This document shows positions 52,711 through 60,708 of a stretch of DNA of 64,000 nt, one piece after another; position 1 is the stretch's first letter; every line of letters begins with the position of its first letter. Position numbers and translations under genes: made by a program. Origin of the DNA: Endozoicomonas elysicola (GTDB lineage Bacteria; Pseudomonadota; Gammaproteobacteria; Pseudomonadales; Endozoicomonadaceae); NCBI RefSeq assembly GCF_000710775.1, contig NZ_JOJP01000001.1, positions 5,032,027 to 5,096,026 on the forward strand. Reading direction: 5' to 3'. The notes under the pieces were generated by a model that did not search any database, was not told where the DNA came from, and saw nothing but the letters and a program-made list of their open reading frames with translations.

Positions 52711-53691
52711 CTAACCTCCCATCTGAGACAGGTTTTGAGTACCTCCGGTCCAGCCCTGTTCAAGGAAATGACTGTCTTCTTTCAGCCTGAGAGAATCACG
52801 AATTCGAGCCACCAGCGCTTCCTGCTGTTCATCACTCTGCAGAAGATCTCGTAGATCAATGCCCGACTCAGCAAACAGGCATAGCTGGAGCTGCCCCAGA
52901 CTGGTAACCCTCAGTCGATTACAGTCGTTACAGAAATCCTTACTGTAAGGCATGATCAACCCAACAGTGCCTTCGTAATCACTGTGGCAATACTCCTGGG
53001 CAGGTCCAGCATCGGCCAGGCGCATTTTTCTCACCCAACCACGTTCCAGCAGCAGTTCCTGTATCTTTTTTCCCGGGAAATGATACTTCTGGAAAAAATC
53101 CTGATTGTTCCCGGTTTGCATCAGCTCGATAAAACGAATAGAAACGGGATAGTCCCGGATCCAGTCAAGAAAGGCATCCAGCTCGTCATCATTAATGCCT
53201 TTCATAGCCACCGCATTCACTTTGATGGATGGCAGACCATGATCAAAGGCGTTTTGAATGCCGGATAAAATTTCCCGAAGCCGGTTATGACCGGTAATCA
53301 GCTCAAAGGCTCGCGGGTCAAGACTGTCCACACTGACATTGATGGCATCAATACCCGCATCCAGCCAATCCGTAACCCGCTGATCCATTTTGTAGCCATT
53401 GGTGGTCATGGCCAGCTTCTTTATACCGGGAATTTGCTTGATGGTTCTGACAATGTCGGAAAAATCCTGACGCAAGGTAGGCTCCCCACCGGTCAGGCGA
53501 ATTTTTTCCACACCGACGGAGGCGAAAGCAGTTACCAGACGACGTATTTCGTCAACGGTTAATGCTTCACTGTGGTGATGGTCAAGGCAGCCGTCAGGCA
53601 AACAGTAGTTGCAACGAAAGTTGCACAGGTCTGTGACTGACAGCCGCAAGTAAGGGAATTTCCGTCCCTGAAGATCCTGCAATGGTTGCAT
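52711..53691 (-). CDS. moaA: GTP 3',8-cyclase MoaA (radical SAM)
   Basis: This 326-residue radical SAM enzyme makes the first step of molybdenum cofactor synthesis. The N-terminal 4Fe-4S cluster is C23, C27 and C30 in TDLCNFRCNYCLPDG. The C-terminal cluster is in FCNDCNRLRVTSLGQLQLC, and the chain ends in GG as in other MoaA proteins. The frame runs up to a TTG at 53706, but the ATG at 53691 has AAGG 7 nt upstream and gives the usual N-terminus. mobB and moeA lie divergently beyond a mobile-element-like insert. Confidence 0.95.
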   Translation of the reverse strand: MQPLQDLQGRKFPYLRLSVTDLCNFRCNYCLPDGCLDHHHSEALTVDEIRRLVTAFASVGVEKIRLTGGEPTLRQDFSDIVRTIKQIPGIKKLAMTTNGYKMDQRVTDWLDAGIDAINVSVDSLDPRAFELITGHNRLREILSGIQNAFDHGLPSIKVNAVAMKGINDDELDAFLDWIRDYPVSIRFIELMQTGNNQDFFQKYHFPGKKIQELLLERGWVRKMRLADAGPAQEYCHSDYEGTVGLIMPYSKDFCNDCNRLRVTSLGQLQLCLFAESGIDLRDLLQSDEQQEALVARIRDSLRLKEDSHFLEQGWTGGTQNLSQMGG

Positions 53692-54158
53692 AGAACACCT
53701 TTCCAATCGCGGGAGGCAGCAGAATTTCTTCTACAGCCCTGGCAGCCAGTTATGCATTCTCTGACTGCGGCTTCCAGTCCGTAGGGGCAATCCCCCTTTA
53801 GGTACCGAAGCTCGGCGCTCGCTTGTTGATTCAGTTAATCACAACGTTAAACAGCCTTTCGGGGCTGTTAAAATAGTAGAAGTCATACTGCTTAAGGGAC
53901 TGCTGAGATCGTTTTACAACAGTCAAGTGAATCCTACCTGCTTATTTCTCGAAAAACCATGACATCAGGCACTATTGTTTTATTGGATTATTAAGTAAAT
54001 CTGCTATTCTCCTGACCCTTTTGTTCCATGAAAGCCGTAAGCGACGAATACGGTACACCTTGCATGCAGTCTGGATCTTTTTTGTACGGATAGCAAAAGT
54101 GATCCAGATTAATTAAGCACACGATGAGCAACATGCTATCCATGGTTCCTGTTAACAT
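53692..54158. other. Structured gene-free region upstream of moaA
   Basis: It contains several hairpins, read on the minus strand: CTGGCTGCCAG, GACTG...CAGTC, GGGGATTGCCCC, and AACAGCC...GGCTGTT near 53850-53870. It could be a moaA leader (a Moco riboswitch is conceivable, but the consensus was not recognised) or the right-end remnant of an IS200/IS605-type element. Further right, to 54158, nothing is seen. Confidence 0.35.
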
Positions 54159-54424
54159 CTAGGGGGGGGTTAGCAACTGGACATACAACCAGCCACCCAT
54201 TATTTGCGCCAGACAAGGCGCGAGCTGCGTAGTGTGGTTGTTCCACATGAGCAGTGAGCAACGCTGTATGGTGCAAGTAATGGGTGGCCCTTCGGGTTAG
54301 TCATACAAGCACTCATGCAGTGTTGAACGCCTTGAACAGGGAACCACCATGTCCTGCGCCGTTCGCCTTGTCTGAGTGATTGTATGACCAACTGGTTGAA
54401 TGGCCAGTTGCTAACACCCCCTAG
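54159..54424. mobile_element. MITE-like element (266 bp) with 21-22-bp terminal inverted repeats
   Basis: The ends 54159-54180 and 54404-54424 are inverted repeats starting CTAGGGGG and ending GTTAGCAACTGG, with a small difference in the G-run. Inside are two further inverted pairs: 54193-54210 with 54270-54287 (16 of 18 match) and 54301-54315 with 54373-54387 (14 of 15 match). No transposase is encoded, so it looks like a non-autonomous element. It separates moaA from mobB and moeA. Its right end supplies an in-frame ATG (54384) to mobB. Confidence 0.85.
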
Positions 54425-54449
54425 TTGCAGGCTACAAAAGACACCTTCT

Positions 54450-55004
54450 ATGACTGCCCCAAAGATTATTGCCAACATTCCCGTTCTGGGCATAGCAGCC
54501 TTCAGCGGCACCGGTAAAACAACGCTTATTGAAAAACTACTGCCACTGTTAGGTAGCAAGGGGCTTCGAACCGGCATGGTCAAAGCCTCTCATCATACGA
54601 TAGAGCCAGACCCTCCCGGAAAAGACAGCTATCGTTTACGACATGCCGGTGCCAGCCAGCTGGTGTTGAGCATGCCAGGTCGCTCTATTTGCTATACCGA
54701 GTACCCAGATGGATACGAAAAACAACTGCAGGAGCAACTGCAGCTGCTCAACCAGAATCAGCTGGATTTAATTATGGTGGAAGGTTTTCGAGAGGCGCCC
54801 ATACCTAAAATCGAGCTTCATCGCAGTGATTATGAAAAGCCCTTCCTGTTTACTGATGACCCCCATATCATTGCCATAGCCTGGGATGGCAATCCCGGCA
54901 TCAATCTTCCTGATCATCTGGCAGAACTGGATATCAACCGCCCCGAACACATTGCCGGTTTTATTGAGAACTTCTGCCATAGATATGAACGAGGCCAAGC
55001 ATGA
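54450..55004 (+). CDS. mobB: Molybdopterin-guanine dinucleotide biosynthesis adapter MobB
   Basis: This P-loop GTPase-like protein of about 184 residues is the partner of MobA in attaching GMP to molybdopterin. The Walker A loop is AAFSGTGKTTLIEKLL at about residue 14. VKASHHTIEPDPPGKDSYRL and LIMVEGFREAPIPKIELH are characteristic of MobB. The frame extends up to an ATG at 54384, but the first 22 residues would come from the upstream mobile element; the ATG at 54450 gives a normal MobB start. It overlaps moeA by 4 bp (ATGA). Confidence 0.92.
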   Translation: MTAPKIIANIPVLGIAAFSGTGKTTLIEKLLPLLGSKGLRTGMVKASHHTIEPDPPGKDSYRLRHAGASQLVLSMPGRSICYTEYPDGYEKQLQEQLQLLNQNQLDLIMVEGFREAPIPKIELHRSDYEKPFLFTDDPHIIAIAWDGNPGINLPDHLAELDINRPEHIAGFIENFCHRYERGQA

Positions 55005-56239
55005 GTGACTGCTGTGCAACTGATGGATTAATGAGGCTGGAAGCAGCACTGGCAACCCTGATCGACGGTGTAAAACCAGTATCTGCAATAGAGACCGTTT
55101 CCCTGGAAGAGAGCCTTGGCAGAGTATTAGCAGAGCATATCGTATCGCCTATCAATGTGCCTTCTCATGACAATTCTGCCATGGATGGTTATGCCCTGAT
55201 TCTGAAGGATTTGCAGAACCATGACACCTTACCTTTGGCAGGACAGTCTCTGGCAGGGCACCCTTTTTCCGGAGAGATTCCCGCCGGACACTGCATCCGT
55301 ATCATGACGGGTGCCAGCATTCCCAAAGGTGCCGATGTGGTTATTATGCAGGAGCAGACTGAGACCACAGATCAGGGTATTCATTTTCTCCAGAAACCAG
55401 AGAAGATCGGCAACAATATCCGAAAAGCAGGAGAAGATATTCCGGAAGGCTCTCAGGTGTTCACACCGGGCCGGAAAGTCCGCCCTCAGGATATCGGACT
55501 GCTGGCCTCGCTGGGTATTGCCAATGTCACCGTCTATCAAAAAGCCAAAGTAGCCGTATTTTCTACCGGAGATGAACTGAAACTTCCAGGTGAGCCACTG
55601 GGACAGGGCGACATTTACGACAGCAATCGCTTTGTTATCAAAGCCATGCTTAAAAAACTGGACGTCGAAATCATCGACCTTGGCAAGATTCCTGACGATA
55701 AAGAGGCATTAAGAAAGGCGTTCCTGAAAGCCGATCAAGAGGCTGATGCAGTGATCAGTTCCGGTGGTGTCTCTGTTGGTGATGCAGATTACACCAAAGA
55801 CATTCTTGATGAACTGGGAGAAACCGGTTTCTGGAAACTGGCCATCAAGCCGGGCAAGCCTTTTGCTTTTGGACAACTTCCAAACAGTGTTTTCTTTGGT
55901 CTGCCCGGTAATCCAGTATCGGCTACCGTCACCTTCCAGAAGCTGGCGGCTCCAGCATTGCGCCATATGATGAACCAGCAGCCGGTAGAAAAAGTTGAAC
56001 TCACACTGTCCACGCAAACCCAGCTCAAGAAGCGTCCAGGGCGCAGGGATTTTCAGAGAGGAAGGCTGGTTTACAGTGAATCCGGTGAACTTCAGGTCAT
56101 GTCCACGGGTCATCAGGGTTCTGGAGTCCTCAGTACAATGAGTCATTCTGACTGCTATATCGTGCTGGCCGAAGAGGATGGTGATAAACAAGCCGGTGAT
56201 CTGGTGAAAGTGCAGCTCTTTGATGAGCTTTTACAGTAA
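55001..56239 (+). CDS. moeA: Molybdopterin molybdenumtransferase MoeA
   Basis: This 412-residue enzyme inserts molybdate into adenylated molybdopterin. Diagnostic segments are VPSHDNSAMDGYAL, IMTGASIPKGADVVI, STGDELKLPGEPLGQGDIYD, SSGGVSVGDADYTKD and GLPGNPVSATVTF, in the standard order of MoeA domains. Its start overlaps the mobB stop by 4 bp, so the two are translationally coupled. A long terminator-like hairpin follows. Confidence 0.95.
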   Translation: MSDCCATDGLMRLEAALATLIDGVKPVSAIETVSLEESLGRVLAEHIVSPINVPSHDNSAMDGYALILKDLQNHDTLPLAGQSLAGHPFSGEIPAGHCIRIMTGASIPKGADVVIMQEQTETTDQGIHFLQKPEKIGNNIRKAGEDIPEGSQVFTPGRKVRPQDIGLLASLGIANVTVYQKAKVAVFSTGDELKLPGEPLGQGDIYDSNRFVIKAMLKKLDVEIIDLGKIPDDKEALRKAFLKADQEADAVISSGGVSVGDADYTKDILDELGETGFWKLAIKPGKPFAFGQLPNSVFFGLPGNPVSATVTFQKLAAPALRHMMNQQPVEKVELTLSTQTQLKKRPGRRDFQRGRLVYSESGELQVMSTGHQGSGVLSTMSHSDCYIVLAEEDGDKQAGDLVKVQLFDELLQ

Positions 56240-56255
56240 ATATTTCCCAACAATC

Positions 56256-56289
56256 GGCAAGCCTTCTTATTGATATAAGGAGGCTTGCC
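56256..56289. terminator. Hairpin after moeA
   Basis: A 15-bp stem (GGCAAGCCTTCTTAT with its near-complement, one G-U pair) and a TGAT loop lie 17 bp after moeA, followed by TGCTTTT. It lies between moeA and the convergent glutaredoxin gene. Confidence 0.82.
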
Positions 56290-56326
56290 TGCTTTTGGCT
56301 GATTAAATAGATTAACTCAAGAGAAC

Positions 56327-56671
56327 TTAGTGCTCATTTGCCAGCCTGAGAATTTGTGATGGGTCGTACCCCCTGACCACTTCGCCACCAATAAACACTA
56401 GCGGAACGCCCTTCCCTTTCAGTCTTTTAAATTGTTTAAAGCCTTCAGCAGACTTCTCAATATCATACTCATAAAAAGGAATATTTTGATGTTCAAGTAA
56501 CTTGCGGGTTTCCTTGCAGTAGCCGCACCACTCAGCAGAATACAGGATCACTTTGCCACCGTGTTGAACAGAGAAATCAGGCGGTGGATTAAAATAGTTA
56601 TTAATGAGATCCCATTTCTGATAAACAAACAGCGCAAGCAGGAAAAGCATTACCGTTTTCAATTTGAACAT
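56327..56671 (-). CDS. Membrane-anchored glutaredoxin-like protein
   Basis: This protein of about 114 residues has one N-terminal hydrophobic segment (MLFLLALFVYQKW) and then a glutaredoxin domain with the CxxC site in AEWCGYCKETRKLL, the cis-Pro loop in GVPLVFIGGEVV and a C-terminal GYDPSQILRL. It probably sits in the membrane with its thiol domain outside or in the periplasm. Starts at 56671 (ATG) or 56662 (TTG, better spaced from AAGGA) are both plausible. It is convergent with moeA. Its substrate is unknown. Confidence 0.85.
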   Translation of the reverse strand: MFKLKTVMLFLLALFVYQKWDLINNYFNPPPDFSVQHGGKVILYSAEWCGYCKETRKLLEHQNIPFYEYDIEKSAEGFKQFKRLKGKGVPLVFIGGEVVRGYDPSQILRLANEH

Positions 56672-56913
56672 CCTTATCAAATAGAAAGTCCCTAGAAATC
56701 AGGAGTTTTAAAGATCATAAATATGCTAAAAAAACACCCCTACTCCTAAATATAGCCCACTTAGCGGTTGCCAGGTTTCATGTAATCACTGCCCTGCAGC
56801 CTCATACAAGAAGAGATTAACCGTGTACGACAACGCTTCCTCAGCCCAGTATCAGCCACATCATTATGCGACTTTCCTAGGGAAACACCGCATATGTCAG
56901 TTTTGTGAAGAAA

Positions 56914-56931
56914 CTGTCATAAAACTGTCAT
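56914..56931 (+). promoter_or_regulatory. Pho box upstream of the Na/Pi transporter gene
   Basis: Two CTGTCAT repeats separated by AAAA form a near-perfect match to the PhoB-binding Pho box. It lies 52 bp before the transporter start codon, so the gene is probably induced by phosphate starvation. Confidence 0.88.
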
Positions 56932-56983
56932 AAAGACTCGATATTTTTATCATCAACTTTATAAGCACCAGGGTGCACTCTTT

Positions 56984-58156
56984 ATGTCTGAAATGACATC
57001 TGCTTCTTCACAGAGCACTGACTTCAAAACCATGACCACGCGCCATTACGGTCGTATCTGGTTACGTGTGGTTCTGTGGATCTACGCTCTGCTGGTAGCT
57101 GTTAGTGTCATCGGCTCCGGCTTCAAAATGGCTGTTGGCGGCAGTGAAGCTGCAGCACAGCTGTTCAGCTTTGCCAATAATGCCATCATGGCTCTGCTGG
57201 CAGGTACACTTGCAACAGCGCTCGTACAATCTTCCAGCACTGTTACCTCGGTCATTGTTGGTCTGGTAGCTGGCGGTCTTCCGGTACACATGGCGATCCC
57301 CATGATCATGGGTGCTAACATTGGTACAACTATTACCAACACCATCGTAAGTCTTGGCCATATTCGCTGTCATAAAGAATTCAAGCAGGCTTTTGCCGCA
57401 TCTACCGTACATGACTTCTTTAACTGGCTGGCTGTATTGATTCTTCTACCGCTTGAACTGTTCACTGGTTTCCTGAGTAAGCTTTCTGCATCGGTAGCAG
57501 GCATGCTGGTAGGTGGTCAGAACGTATCCATGAAAGGTATGAACTTTATCGAGCCATTAACATCACCGGCTGAGGATATTATCAAAGGATTTGTATCCGT
57601 ACTGCCTGACAGCACACTGTCTGGTATTGCCATGATTGCTATCGGTATTGTCCTGATCTTTTTCTCTGTGGTTCGTCTGGGCAAGTTGCTCAAGAAAGTC
57701 ATGGTGGGTAAAGCCAAGGATGCACTGCACAAATCCATTGGCCGTGGTCCAATCAGCGGTATTCTATCCGGTATGACCATGACGGTTATGGTTCAGTCTT
57801 CATCAACCACCACCAGCCTGATGGTCCCGATGGTGGCTAATGGTCTGTTCACTGTACGACAGATGTACCCTTTCACCCTGGGCGCCAATATCGGTACAAC
57901 CATTACAGCCCTGCTGGCTGCGACAGCCATCACCGGTCCTGCAGCACTACCAGCACTGACCATTGCCATGGTTCACTTCTTCTTCAACTTCTGTGCCGTG
58001 GTTCTGATTTATGGCATCAAGTGGCTGAGAGAGATCCCGCTGTTTATGGCTGACAAATTGTCTGATCTGGCCGTGAAGAATAGAATGTACGCTTTTGCCT
58101 ACCTGTTCATTGCCTTCTTTATTCTGCCAGGCATCATTATTTTTATGACAGCCTGA
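56984..58156 (+). CDS. nptA: Sodium/phosphate cotransporter (NptA type)
   Basis: This 390-residue membrane protein has two inverted halves, each with a QSSST motif: ALVQSSSTVTSVIVG and VMVQSSSTTTSLMVP, the hallmark of the SLC34/NptA family. GANIGTTITNTIVSLGH and GANIGTTITALLAATA follow each. It would import phosphate with sodium. A Pho box lies upstream, consistent with phosphate control. A strong terminator ends the gene. Confidence 0.93.
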   Translation: MSEMTSASSQSTDFKTMTTRHYGRIWLRVVLWIYALLVAVSVIGSGFKMAVGGSEAAAQLFSFANNAIMALLAGTLATALVQSSSTVTSVIVGLVAGGLPVHMAIPMIMGANIGTTITNTIVSLGHIRCHKEFKQAFAASTVHDFFNWLAVLILLPLELFTGFLSKLSASVAGMLVGGQNVSMKGMNFIEPLTSPAEDIIKGFVSVLPDSTLSGIAMIAIGIVLIFFSVVRLGKLLKKVMVGKAKDALHKSIGRGPISGILSGMTMTVMVQSSSTTTSLMVPMVANGLFTVRQMYPFTLGANIGTTITALLAATAITGPAALPALTIAMVHFFFNFCAVVLIYGIKWLREIPLFMADKLSDLAVKNRMYAFAYLFIAFFILPGIIIFMTA

Positions 58157-58180
58157 TCAAGAGATACCGACTCTCTTACC

Positions 58181-58221
58181 AAAAGACCTGCTATGCTTTT
58201 CTTGCACCGCAGGTCTTTTTT
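58181..58221 (+). terminator. Intrinsic terminator after nptA
   Basis: An 11-bp stem (AAAAGACCTGC with GCAGGTCTTTT) with a 17-nt loop runs into further T residues, 24 bp after the nptA stop codon. Confidence 0.9.
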
Positions 58222-58363
58222 ATAGGGTCAATGCTATGGAACAAAAATTAAGTTTACTGTTTTCTCCAGACTCCCTCAAAAACACTCCAATAAGAAAAAC
58301 CCCTCTCCTGAAACAAAAATTCTAGCGTTAATAAACAAAAGTACTGGCACCCTCATTTACTAC

Positions 58364-58380
58364 TTTACTTGGTAAGTAAA
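58364..58380. promoter_or_regulatory. Short palindrome upstream of the LPMO gene
   Basis: TTTACTT and AAGTAAA form perfect arms around GGT, about 60 bp before the LPMO start codon. It might be an operator for a regulator of the gene. The match to a known site was not established. Confidence 0.35.
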
Positions 58381-58441
58381 ACTGCCCCTCTTTGGCATAC
58401 AAAATCTCCTATCCCCTGAAACATCAACAAGAGCAGTAATA

Positions 58442-59671
58442 ATGATGATGTATTTCACCGATACTCCTTATAGAAAAACATTACTGGCTGCTTTATCACT
58501 ATCGTTCACCGGTAGTGTCCTTGCCCATGGCTGGATAGCAGTGCCGAAAGCACGACAGATATATTGTTATGAGGATGGGGGTTACTGGACAGACTCTATA
58601 CCCAACGAAGCCTGTCAGCAGGCTTATGACCAATCAGGTGATTACCCATTTACTCAGAAAAATGAGTTCTCCGCGCTGGTTCCTGATTACAACAACCAGG
58701 CAGCCGTTGAGACTGTCATTAAAGATGGCACACTCTGCGCTGCTGGCGACAAGAAAAAAGCAGGGATGGATATACCCGATAAAAACTGGCAAAAAACACC
58801 GATAAAGCCGGGTAAACACACCCTTAAAATTCATGTCACTGCCCCGCACCCAAACCATTTCTTTCAGATCTATCTCAGTAAACCCAGATTCAATTCTGCA
58901 ACTCAGGCACTGACCTGGGGTGACCTGGAACTGATCGCTGAACATGGCGAAAAGCAGGTAATTAATGGATTCTATGAGATGGAATATACCATTCCAGAAG
59001 GAAGGACTGGCAGTGCGGTACTCTACACACGCTGGCAACGCAAAGATCCTGCTGGAGAGGGGTTTTATAACTGTTCTGACATTCGATTCTCAGATGATGG
59101 AGGCACGGACCCGGGTCCGGACCCAGACCCGGATCCACAACCAGATCTGGTCAAACTGGGACGTTACCTTACCTTCACAACCAACCCTGCTGAGCCAGGC
59201 GACAAAGCAAACTTTCGCTTGAGGAACGAATGGGGACAGGATGTGGTCAATGAAACGATCAAGATCACTGAAAAAAATGTTGATTTTACGCTCTGGAGTG
59301 CAGAACTAGCCCGTAAAGTAAATGATCTTCATGGAAAGACAGTCCAAATTGGGTTCTGGCATGACGAGATGAATCACTATATGTACGACGAGGTGAATAT
59401 CTTCAAAAACTCAGTATTCGCAAAAAGTACCGATTACACTTTTTCCACGTCTGTCATTGATAAAGATGTACCACTTCCTCCTGCCAACTACGATTACGTC
59501 TATCCAGAGGGTATAGGCAGCTACTCAGCAGGGACAAAAGTACTTGCCAGTGATAATAACGTCTATCAATGCAAACCGTTTCCCGAAAGTGGCTGGTGTA
59601 ACCAGGCACCTTCTTATTATGAACCTGCTACCGGATTAGCCTGGAATCAGGCATGGGGTAGAGTCCGTTAA
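58442..59671 (+). CDS. Secreted lytic polysaccharide monooxygenase (AA10) with a chitin-binding-type C-terminus
   Basis: This 409-residue copper enzyme oxidatively cleaves chitin or cellulose. A signal peptide ends at VLA, leaving His29 (HGWIAVPKARQ) as the mature first residue, one half of the His brace; His136 in VTAPHPNHFFQ is the other. The AA10 domain ends near residue 220, followed by a Pro/Asp linker (DPGPDPDPDPQP). A middle domain (about 238-345) and a C-terminal carbohydrate-binding module ending in WNQAWGRV, with Cys and Trp residues, follow. It is a GbpA-like colonisation or chitin-use protein. A terminator hairpin follows. Confidence 0.92.
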   Translation: MMMYFTDTPYRKTLLAALSLSFTGSVLAHGWIAVPKARQIYCYEDGGYWTDSIPNEACQQAYDQSGDYPFTQKNEFSALVPDYNNQAAVETVIKDGTLCAAGDKKKAGMDIPDKNWQKTPIKPGKHTLKIHVTAPHPNHFFQIYLSKPRFNSATQALTWGDLELIAEHGEKQVINGFYEMEYTIPEGRTGSAVLYTRWQRKDPAGEGFYNCSDIRFSDDGGTDPGPDPDPDPQPDLVKLGRYLTFTTNPAEPGDKANFRLRNEWGQDVVNETIKITEKNVDFTLWSAELARKVNDLHGKTVQIGFWHDEMNHYMYDEVNIFKNSVFAKSTDYTFSTSVIDKDVPLPPANYDYVYPEGIGSYSAGTKVLASDNNVYQCKPFPESGWCNQAPSYYEPATGLAWNQAWGRVR

Positions 59672-59689
59672 ATTACTCGCTCATCCCTG

Positions 59690-59716
59690 CCCAGAAGATG
59701 CCCCCCTTCTGGGTTT
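59690..59716 (+). terminator. Terminator hairpin after the LPMO gene
   Basis: An 8-bp stem (CCCAGAAG with CTTCTGGG) with an 8-nt loop is followed by TTT, 18 bp after the stop codon. Confidence 0.7.
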
Positions 59717-59851
59717 CATTAATAAAAGAAATCTTTTCAGGATTACCCCTTACCTGAACACATCAGAAATGAGTAGTATTCCCCCCTTACCTTGAGCGAC
59801 CAAGAAGCCACATAATTCTGTGAGTTTTCCAGTGACCGACTATTCATTCCA

Positions 59852-60616
59852 ATGAGCCACTACACAACAAAAAATATTGTTATTGCCTTGCTGTGTTCAG
59901 TGACTCTGCACTTCATGCTTGCTTTTGCACCCAACCGCACAGAGCATGCATTGATAAATAACAATCAGGGCACTTCGCAACTCAAATTGACTCTGGCTAA
60001 ACAGGCTATCGTAGTACCTCCAGCATCCACTCTTATTGAAAGTGAGGAAGCAAAACAGCAAATCGATAAGATATCCGAACCATCAGAGCCCTCTGAGTCA
60101 ACACAAAATCTTGTAGAACCGATTATTTCGAAGTCCACAAGTTTCAATAAAACTGTTTCTTCTCCAACGCTTGAAAAAGAAGAGACGAAAATACCCCCAC
60201 TAAAAGATGCAGGTGTTACGGAAACAACAGAAAAGCGCCTGCCTCTACCTGATGAGCCGTCTGAACCCGTGGCAATGGACAACAGTACTGAAGGTACCGA
60301 CAGGCATACTGAAATTCCTGCTGAGAGTATGGATAGCAATCTAATGAAAGGTTGGCAGTCGGATCTGATACAGCGTATCAATCAACAAAAACGCTACCCT
60401 CGACAGGCACTCCGTCGCGGACTTGAAGGGGATGTAAAAATTAAAGCCATGATTCATCCTGATGGCACTCTGGCAACAGCAGAGATACTGTCAGGGGATA
60501 AGCGTTTCAAAACCAGCAGCCTTCAGGCTGTCAGTCGGGCGCTTCCTTTTCCTCCCCCAGTGGCCGTCTTAAAACCGATCACTGTATCGTTCATTATTCA
60601 TTACACGATCAACTGA
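59852..60616 (+). CDS. tonB: TonB-family energy transducer
   Basis: This 254-residue protein has an N-terminal membrane anchor (IVIALLCSVTLHFMLAF), a long Pro/Glu/Ser-rich periplasmic spacer and a C-terminal TonB domain from about residue 165: RYPRQALRRGLEGDVKIKAM and SSLQAVSRALPFPPP. It would transfer proton-motive energy to outer-membrane receptors with ExbB/ExbD, which are not in this window. It lies upstream of the sensor kinase gene with a 92-bp gap; co-transcription is uncertain. Confidence 0.9.
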   Translation: MSHYTTKNIVIALLCSVTLHFMLAFAPNRTEHALINNNQGTSQLKLTLAKQAIVVPPASTLIESEEAKQQIDKISEPSEPSESTQNLVEPIISKSTSFNKTVSSPTLEKEETKIPPLKDAGVTETTEKRLPLPDEPSEPVAMDNSTEGTDRHTEIPAESMDSNLMKGWQSDLIQRINQQKRYPRQALRRGLEGDVKIKAMIHPDGTLATAEILSGDKRFKTSSLQAVSRALPFPPPVAVLKPITVSFIIHYTIN

Positions 60617-60708
60617 TCAGGCCGTCTTTGTGAAAAATAAATAAGAGCGCACGGATAAAAAACCATTCTTATTGGTCTAAGAGACCTAAAAGACAGCAAT
60701 GAAACGCC

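Noticed and set aside
53692-53900. tRNA or selenocysteine tRNA in the structured moaA leader
   Set aside because: No acceptor stem, T-loop or anticodon arrangement could be assembled from the hairpins.
55709-56191. Minus-strand frame of 160 codons within moeA
   Set aside because: Antisense shadow of a well-recognised gene.
59100-59150. Repeated GACCC units as a possible CRISPR or satellite
   Set aside because: They encode the Pro/Asp linker of the LPMO and are a coding low-complexity repeat.
59965-60381. Minus-strand Ser/Val-rich frame inside tonB
   Set aside because: Mirror of the Pro/Glu/Ser-rich spacer codons; no start signal.
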